From: Raphanus sativus
Taxonomy: Eukaryota > Streptophyta > Magnoliopsida > Brassicales > Brassicaceae
Assembly: GCF_000801105.2 (NCBI RefSeq)
Contig: NC_079519.1
Location: forward strand, 35,129,288 to 35,193,287
Reading direction: 5' to 3'
Length of the DNA: 64,000 nucleotides
Both the position numbers and the translations under genes were made by a program. The notes beneath the pieces were generated by a model that did no database searches, was not told the origin of the DNA, and was given only the letters and a program-made list of their open reading frames with translations. Below, piece by piece: positions 56,585 through 64,000 of this stretch. Each line of letters starts with the position of its first letter. Positions within the stretch are counted from its first letter, which is position 1.

Positions 56585-58063
56585 AGTTAAAGGACAGGGA
56601 GATTCATAAACAAGTCTCTTATTCTGTTATATTTATGTTTTATTTATTCTGATGTCGAATTTCTTTTTCTTTTGTTAAATCTTGTGATCATCAATGTATT
56701 GTTGTGATTAAAGTATTTTGTGATGTTGTATGTGTTGAGATATAATGAGCTTAATTAAAATTCATTGTATGTATCCTTTGATAAAACCAGAAGCCTTAGC
56801 TTTAAGCGAATACACACGAAGGCAGAGACCTAGACATTCACTAAGCGATGGAATCCACCAAACTACTTAGGAAAACAATAGAGAACAGAAATCTTAAGAG
56901 GTTCAAAGAGATTAACTTGTTTTTGATTCAGTAAAAGGTGTCTTTACAAAGTTGAAATGAGTTAAGCCTAAACCAATTATCAAAAAGAAATGAGTTAAGC
57001 TTATAAAGGCTTGACCCTAAGAATAGTACGACGGTTCGATTACTAGAAAGGATCTAAGTTGCTCAATAATAAACTTGCAAGATCAAAGGGGAAAAACACC
57101 TAAAGATAATAAAGCCGTTAGGTCTTTTTTTTAGCCGTTAGGTTTAAATGCTTGAATAAGCATGAAACTCAATAACGTTGTTGTTTAACTCAATTTTAAC
57201 TATATGCATAAGCTTGAATTTGTAATTCATGTTGTACTTTTCGGTCTTTGTAATTTATCTTGTAATTTCTTTTTGATTTTTAAAAGAACACTATTTAAGA
57301 TTGTATGTGCCAAAAAAAGTTTTTGGATGGATCAAACGCTATGGTTGCGGGAATTTGAGAATGCGGTTTCTAGAGGTAATAAATGTTTTGTGTAACTGTG
57401 GTAGAAATTGATGTGTTTATAACCGTGACTGGTTAATTATGAAATATTATAGCGGTTTGATAAATTACCAATATTAACACATTATAACATTATAAAAATA
57501 TTTTAAACATATTATTATGACAAAATAATAACTATTAATAAAATATAATTAATAATAATATTACATTTTATTTATTTAACTTAGAGGAAAGTTATAATTT
57601 AATAAAATTTGTCTTGAAGATTTACATACAAACTTTAAAAGAACATTTGGTATCATTTATATATTATATTAGTGTTTAAAAATTGTAGTGAATATGTTTG
57701 ATTTAAAGTTTTTATAAATAAATTGTGATACTATTAGTGAATTTAAATATAAATATAAATGTATACATTTTTATTTATAATATTTGAAAATTTAAAATAT
57801 TATAAATAAATATGTATATATTTTATATTCAGATTTTTAGTTTAATATTTTAAGTTTAAAAATTTAAAACAAAATTAAAATATTTTTATATTTACTTATT
57901 TATCCTTGCAACCGAATACACAAACTGAAATCAGCTTTTAATTTAAAAAGTTTAGAGCGACATATAACATTTTTATGATTGGTTCAAAAGCTACGCAAAG
58001 TTTGCGGATGGTAGCGGGAACACTAATCTGAGCCATTGTCCAAAATTCTATACAAGGGCGAAG
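56585..58063. other. AT-rich intergenic DNA
   Basis: No gene was seen. The Arabidopsis genes that lie between At1g58120 and At1g58210 (including jacalin, dirigent, carbonic anhydrase and mechanosensitive-channel genes) have no trace here. Confidence 0.5.
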
Positions 58064-58186
58064 ATAGTATATTACAGTTTTGGCTAGATTTATTATTGGT
58101 GTTCGTAAATAGTATATTACAGTTTTGGCTAGATTTATTTTTTGGTTTTCGTAAATAATGTATTACAGATTTGGTTAGTTAAAATT
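58064..58186. repeat. Three-copy tandem repeat, period 45-46 bp
   Basis: The words tagtatattacagttttggc, then a T-rich spacer and gttcgtaaat, occur at about 58065, 58110 and, more diverged, 58156. It lies about 400 bp upstream of the NET2A start, within its probable promoter. Confidence 0.8.
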
Positions 58187-58571
58187 CTTTTACATTGCTG
58201 AAAATAAGTATTTTGTTATATCACTCACCTAAACTATACGTTTAGACATATATCACTAACCATGCATGCAGTGCAAATAATATTTTACATTGAGAGGAAA
58301 TTAGAAGAGAGCAAGTGAGATAAGGAAAAAAAAAATCAAGTTCAATTTCCTTATTTCTTTTTATTTTTATCTCATTTTGTTTGTTATTTTGTCAAAGGAG
58401 ACATCCTAGAAATGAGGTTAATCAAAGGATCCACCAAAATACTCGGACATGTCCCGGACAAAGACCACTTCTTTTGTCTGATCCTGAAAGTCATCTAGTT
58501 CTAGATTCTACACACATCCATGAATCGGCCATGTTTGAGCCTTCCTCTTCTTCTTCCTTAGGACAAAAAAC

Positions 58572-61507
58572 ATGTTGCAGAGAGCAGCGAGCAATGCGTA
58601 TTCGTGGTGGTGGGCCAGCCACATCCGCACAAAGCAATCCAAATGGCTCGAACACAATCTTCAAGGTAAACGTTCTATTGTTCTTGATTCACATTTCACC
58701 TATAATAATAATAATGCTGTTGATCCTATGTGCCATTTTCTTAATCCAATAAAAATGGCTAAAACAAAAAAACTATCTCGTTGTTTTTAGATATGGAAGA
58801 GAAAGTAGAGCATACACTTAAGATAATAGATGAAGATGGAGACACTTTCGCCAAAAGAGCTGAGATGTATTACCGTAAGAGGCCAGAGATTGTCAATTTC
58901 GTCGAAGAAGCTTTTAGATCATACCGTGCATTAGCTGAACGCTACGATCATTTATCTAAAGAGCTTCAAAGCGCAAACCGCACAATCGCCACAGCTTTCC
59001 CTGAACATGTTCAGTTCCCTTCTGATGATGAAGAGGATGACAACGAAGATTACGGAGGGAATCCAAGGAAACAACCGCATCTCCATCTAATCCCCAAGGG
59101 AAGCAACATCCCTGAAGTCCCGGACATTCCAAAGAAAGAGTTCAAAGGTCAGTCTATGATGCTGTCAAGAAAAGGACCGGCTGATCTGAAGAGGACGGTG
59201 TCTTCTGCTTTAGCCAAACGTGAAGCGGCGATCGTGAGTTCAGGATTGAGTAAAGAAGAGGGGTTGGAGGAGATTGATGTCCTGCAGAAAGGGATCTTGG
59301 CGTTGCAGACGGAGAAAGAGTTTGTGAGGAGCTCGTATGAAGAGTCTTACGAGAGGTATTGGGATTTGGAGAATGAAGTGACTGAGATGCAGAAGAGGGT
59401 TTGCAGCTTGCAAGATGAGTTCGGTCTCGGTAATGCGATTGATGATAGTGAAGCTAGGACGTTGATGGCAACTACTGCTTTGAGTTCTTGTAAGGACACA
59501 TTAGCTAAGCTTGAGGAGAAACAGAAGCAATCTGTTGAAGAAGTGGAGATTGAGAAGGGAAGAATCACTATTGCTAAAGAGAAGTTTGATGCATTGAGGA
59601 ACAAATTTGAGAAACATGAGGTTATTGAGACAAAACAAGAAGAAGAAGAAGAAGCTGATGTTGTGGTTCAAGAACTTGAAGCTGAGAGGGAAGATGATTC
59701 AAACGAGAATCTTACCGTTGTGAAGCTAGTGGAGAAGATTGATGATCTTGTGCATAGGGTTGTTTCACTGGAGACTGATGCTTGTTCTCACACTGCATTG
59801 GTGAAGACGTTGAGATCAGAGACTGATGGGTTACATGACCATATCCGCGGTCTAGAGGAGGACAAGGCGGCTCTTGTTTCGGATTCCGCTGATATGAAAC
59901 AGAGGATAACCGTTCTTGAAGACGAGCTGAGTAAAGTTAGAAAGCTGTTTCAAAAAGTGGAAGAACAGAACAAGTCTCTACAGAAACAGTTCAAGGAAGC
60001 AAACTGGACTGCTGATGACTTGTCTGGCAAGTTACAAGATGTGAAGATGGATGAAGACGTGGAAGGAGCCAGAACCTTCCAGGAACAACTGCCTGTTGTT
60101 TCAGGATCAGAAGATGATCTAAAGTCAATCTCAAAGGAGACAGAAACTAAAGAGAATGAAGAAGCAGGTCAAGAAGAGAAACATGAGATTAAGGATTCGT
60201 TTGCTTTGTCGGAAACAGCAAGCACTTGTTTCGGAACGGAAGGTGAAGATCTGGTGACGGAAGACGAAGACGAAGATACACCGAACTGGAGACAGATGTT
60301 ACCAGACGGCATGGAGGATAGAGAGAAGGTTCTGTTAGATGAATACACATCGGTACTAAGAGACTACAGAGAAGTGAAGAGAAAGCTAGGTGACGTTGAG
60401 AAGAAGAACCGAGAAGGGTTCTTCGAGCTTGCGTTACAGTTGAGAGAACTCAAGGACGCTGTTGCTTACAAAGACGTAGAGATTCAGTCTCTACGCCAAA
60501 AGCACGACGTGGCAGGGAAAGACTCTCCGGATCAAGTGGAAGGAAGCAGCCAGCTGGAACATGATCAAGGACAGCAGCATGAGAGTGTGAACATTTCACC
60601 AACTTCTAACTTCTCCGTTTCCACCACGCCGCATCATCAAGGAGGAGAGGTGAAGATAACACCAGCAAGGACGAAGTCAAGTGAGGTTAGGGTGAAATTC
60701 GCAGACGTCGATGATAGCCCGAGAACGAAGATTCCAACGGTGGAAGACAAAGTGCGTGGAGATATAGACGCGGTCTTGGAAGAGAATCTAGAGTTCTGGC
60801 TAAGGTTTAGCACATCGGTGCATCAGATACAGAAGTACCAGACAACGTTTCAGGATCTGAAATCAGAGCTGTCGAAGCTGAGAATCGAAAGCAAGCAACA
60901 GCAGGAATCTTCAAGAAGTGGTGGCAGTAGTAGTAAGCACGCAGCTGCATCAGAGGCGAAACCTATCTATAGACACCTTAGAGAGATTCGAACAGAGCTG
61001 CAGCTATGGCTAGAGAACAGCGCGGTTCTTAAAGACGAGCTCCAGGGAAGGTACACATCGCTAGCTAATATCCAAGAAGAAGTCGCAAGAGTCACGTCTC
61101 ACTCTGGAGGTAGTAAAGTAAGTGACTCAGAGATAAGTGGTTACCAAGCTGCAAAGTTCCATGGAGAGATACTGAACATGAAACAAGAGAACAAAAGGGT
61201 GTCGAGTCAACTGCAATCTGGTCTTGACCGTGTGAGAACGTTGAAGACCGACGTGGAGAGGATTCTGAGTAAACTGGAAGAGGATATTGGGATCTCAAGT
61301 GCAACAGAAGCAAGAACAACTCCGAGCAAGAGCTCGTCGAGTGGAAGAACGAGGATTCCATTACGGTCGTTCTTGTTCGGTGTCAAGTTAAAGAAGCATA
61401 CAAAACAGAAGCAAGCTTCAGCATCACTCTTCTCTTGTGTCAGTCCATCTCCAGCTCTGGAGAGACAGTCTAGTTACGTTAGGCAACCTGGAAACCTCCC
61501 TGAATAA
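58572..61507 (+). CDS. NET2A: NETWORKED actin-binding protein (KIP1-like), 2 exons
   Basis: Exons 58572-58665 and 58791-61507 join in frame to 936 residues. Exon 1 plus the start of exon 2 form the NAB actin-binding domain (about residues 5-90): SWWWASHIRTKQSKWLEHNL, then DGDTFAKRAEMYYRKRPEIV and a conserved RALAERYDHL end. Almost all the rest is coiled coil with acidic linkers. A second conserved block (DDSPRTKIPTVEDKVRGDI, EENLEFWLRFSTSVHQIQKY) and a basic Ser-rich tail with RIPLRSFLFG follow. NET proteins bind actin filaments and tie them to membranes; NET2A is pollen-specific and sits at the plasma membrane of the pollen tube in Arabidopsis. Length and position match At1g58210. Confidence 0.95.
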
Positions 61508-61755
61508 TCAAATCTATCTGGCTTGTTATTTTACCTTTTCGGTTTCATTGTTTTCTAGCTTTTCTATCTTTTGTACCAAACTATTGGCCAGTGAGATGCT
61601 AATCCAGAATTTGAAAATCTCTTTTGGAGTAAGTTTTAATTTATGATATTAATTAGTAGTGGTAAGTACTACTTTACATCATCATATTCTTGTCTTATTC
61701 CTAAGAAAAAAAACTTTAATAAAAAGCACCAAAACAACAATGTAGCAAATATAAC

Positions 61756-64000
61756 CTACAACCCCTTATGCTCGGTCCCTGGCACGGTTGCAACATCAGG
61801 ACTTTTTCCTTTACTTGCTTCATCCTTGGGTTTTGTTTCAGGCTCAGCCACAACAGAAGGTGAAACAGTGGAACTACTCTGTTTTTCAGGTGGTTTAGCC
61901 AAAGAACTTTTCTCGGTGCAAGTCTGAAGTACTTGGTCTTTTTTAGACATAAGACTAGGTGGAGTGTCCACTTGTGTAGCCACCGGCTTTCCTGTGCTAA
62001 TCACTGAGTTTGTTGAGATGGTTTTATTTGGCTGAAGTGTTGTTGTAACCAAGGGGCTTGTTCTGCTTGCCTGAGTTTGCTCTTTCTGTACACCAACCGG
62101 CTTGGAAGAGGAGGTAACTGCCACTCCCACACTTGGATTTTGTGGCATTACAGTAGCTGTATTAGCTCTCTGTGTGGGAGCCAACCTTGAAGACGCAAAG
62201 CTAGCAGGAACTGAAATATTCTGGACTGTAGGCCCTTTGGAGAAAGGAGCCATATGCGAAAGCTTATTAAAAGATGACGAAGATCCAGCCACTTGAGTTT
62301 TAGTATTAGCAGCCGTAGCCGCAGGAGAAACACTCCTTACTGGTGCTGATAGCATACTTGCTGGACGAGGCGAAGATGCTGCAGAGGCAGTTTTTACAGG
62401 CGCAGTTTTTGGTGATGATATGATACCTGATGGACGGGGCAAAGAGACTGCATGACCGGTTTTTACAAGATCCGCCTTTGGCGCTGATATAACACCTGAT
62501 GGCCGTGGCAAAACAGCTGTCGAAGTGGTTTTAACAGGCTCAGCCTTTGATGCTGATGTAGTACCTAATGGACGAGGGAAAGAGGCTGCCGCTGCGGATT
62601 TCACAGGCTCGGCATTCAGAGTTGATGACATACCTGATGGACGAGGCAAAGAAGCTGCCGAAGCGGTTTTTACAGGCTCAGCATTCATTACTGATGATAT
62701 ACCGGAGGGACGAGGCAAAGAGGCTTGGGAGGATTTAACCTTTGGCACTAACGCAGGAGCAGCATTCTTTCCTGGTTCAACCTTTGGCACTGATGCAGCA
62801 GTTCCCAGGCCAGACATACAGGCTGCAGTAGCTACTGAATTAGCTGTTACCATTAGTTCTGCTCTCAAAGTGGACGTTGGTTTCCTTGCGGCGACTCGAG
62901 CTTTTGCAGTTTGAACGGATGTTTCTGCCCGGGGAATTGCTTGAACTACTGGCTTAGCCTGTTGTTGACCTTGCAATGAACTACCGCTGTTGGCACCATT
63001 GCCTTGTGCTCCCGTGATGCTACCGGATGTAAGCACTGGAGGTATACCTAAACAAACACAGTCAAATCAACAAATCTAACTGATATAAGCTTTGGGACTT
63101 CAATATTTTTAATAGACTAACTTATAAATATTATGATACGCTGGGAAGGATCTTCTGTTACTCATACCTACTGCAACCTTTTTTGAGGGCACTCGATTTC
63201 CCACTGCCAAAGATAATGCACGATTAGCAGCTTCTGTTCGCTGTTGGTATGATTGAGTAGAAGAGTTTGAAATATCGAGCCTTCTCCTTATAGATCCCCA
63301 CCGCTGCAAATGAAAAATATTAGTTTGTTACCACCACCCCATGGAAAGAAATATGCTAAATGAAAAGCATCACATATGCGCATCCAAAGTTTTCCCCATA
63401 AACCTTTCTTCACACTAATTACAGGGGTATACATTGAGCCATCATAAATAATCTGACAAGAAAAAAATCACAAAAATGGTGACCAGATAGGATTATTGCC
63501 CAAAGCGGCAGCCTTCTATGCTTGAGAATCGATTTTAATATATCATTTAGAGATCCGTTGCCGGAATTTGACCTCAACAGCCACCTTCTATGCTTGTCAA
63601 GAGATCTAAATCATATCATTTAGAGGTGCATAAGCAAGTAGTAACAGAACAGGGCACTAGTTGCAAAAAGACAAAGGATGGACGGCAATATGGTCAACAA
63701 AGTAAACCGTCATACGCATACTCCTATTAACTACCAATGGCTCTAAGCGTGATGGATCATGCATATGCCACGTACAAATAGACAGGAAATGATGCATAAA
63801 CTACGCAGAAACGCTTATGCCTGCTGATACGAGAGGATGCACATTGTACATGAAGATTATTCAATTATATGAAACAATGTCAGCCAAATAAAATGATGAC
63901 CTGCGAAAGTTGTGAGACAGTTATCTCTCCCTCATATTCTTCCTTAGAAATAAGGGCCCAGCTGCCTTCACCATGTCGGTTCACAGCAGCGATCAGCTCC
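61756..64000 (-). CDS. MYB/homeodomain-like protein (At1g58220 type), cut at the right edge
   Basis: Exons 61756-63047, 63168-63303 and 63901 to beyond 64000 were traced; the N-terminus lies outside the window. The first visible exon reads ELIAAVNRHGEGSWALISKE, a MYB/SANT repeat that continues in the next exon as RWGSIRRRLDIS. This is the single-repeat pattern of plant telomere-repeat-type MYB proteins. The long last exon encodes a low-complexity Ser/Pro/Ala/Lys region with five and a bit copies of a 23-residue repeat (LPRPSGISS, then AEPVKTASAA). The C-terminus has no known domain. Position after NET2A supports At1g58220. It is likely a nuclear DNA-binding protein; the target sites are unknown. 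Confidence 0.88.
62340..62726 (-). repeat. 69-bp coding tandem repeat in the MYB-like gene
   Basis: At least five head-to-tail copies encode 23-residue units, each starting near LPRPSG and ending in VKTASAA-like sequence. Copies differ by several substitutions but stay in frame, so this is a tolerated coding minisatellite. Confidence 0.88.

Noticed and set aside
58381..58752. A 123-codon frame overlapping NET2A exon 1
   Set aside because: It reads exon 1 in the wrong frame and continues into the intron; the NAB domain is in the frame starting at 58572.

Overview
This is a plant nuclear window of Brassicaceae type, most likely Brassica or a close relative. Coding exons are split by many short AT-rich GT-AG introns, intergenic DNA is AT-rich and full of transposon debris, and two runs of exactly 100 N (19883-19982 and 22935-23034) are scaffold gaps. 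The recognisable genes follow the order of Arabidopsis chromosome 1 from about At1g57680 to At1g58220: a CAND1-like seven-span protein, a CDK-related kinase remnant, the DExH7 helicase, a WEB-family protein, HISN1A, TCP8, a bZIP protein (At1g58110 type), an At1g58120-type protein with its conserved upstream peptide, NET2A, and the start of a MYB-like gene. Orthology is inferred from remembered protein resemblance plus order; no search was run.

Left part (1-13400) is a transposon nest. A 687-bp hAT-type element (1664-2350) has a perfect 8-bp target duplication. A LINE on the minus strand runs from its poly-A end at 2961 to about 12700 and was split by a 5687-bp LTR retrotransposon (3342-9028). 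That element has a 5-bp target duplication ATGAG, two nearly identical 1.56-1.57 kb LTRs, an initiator-Met tRNA primer site and a polypurine tract, but codes only for a gag-like protein with one zinc knuckle. Its reading frame runs into the LTR.

Middle part (13400-39400): a broken CDK-related kinase (14207-15726), the intact CAND1-like gene (17869-18954), gap-flanked intergenic DNA with a tRNA-derived SINE, the 34-exon helicase gene on the minus strand (23160-35035), two decayed TIR-NBS-LRR resistance-gene remnants (35505-38130), and a WEB-family gene.

Right part (40000-64000) is gene-dense: HISN1A (first step of histidine synthesis), a retroposon-like insertion, TCP8, bZIP, a Tourist-like MITE, the At1g58120-type gene with its upstream peptide, NET2A (actin binding) and a MYB-like gene cut by the right edge. 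The genes do not form one pathway; they are independent housekeeping or regulatory loci kept in ancestral order, with several Arabidopsis neighbours missing, as expected for a fractionated polyploid genome. No CRISPR, operon or bacterial features are present.
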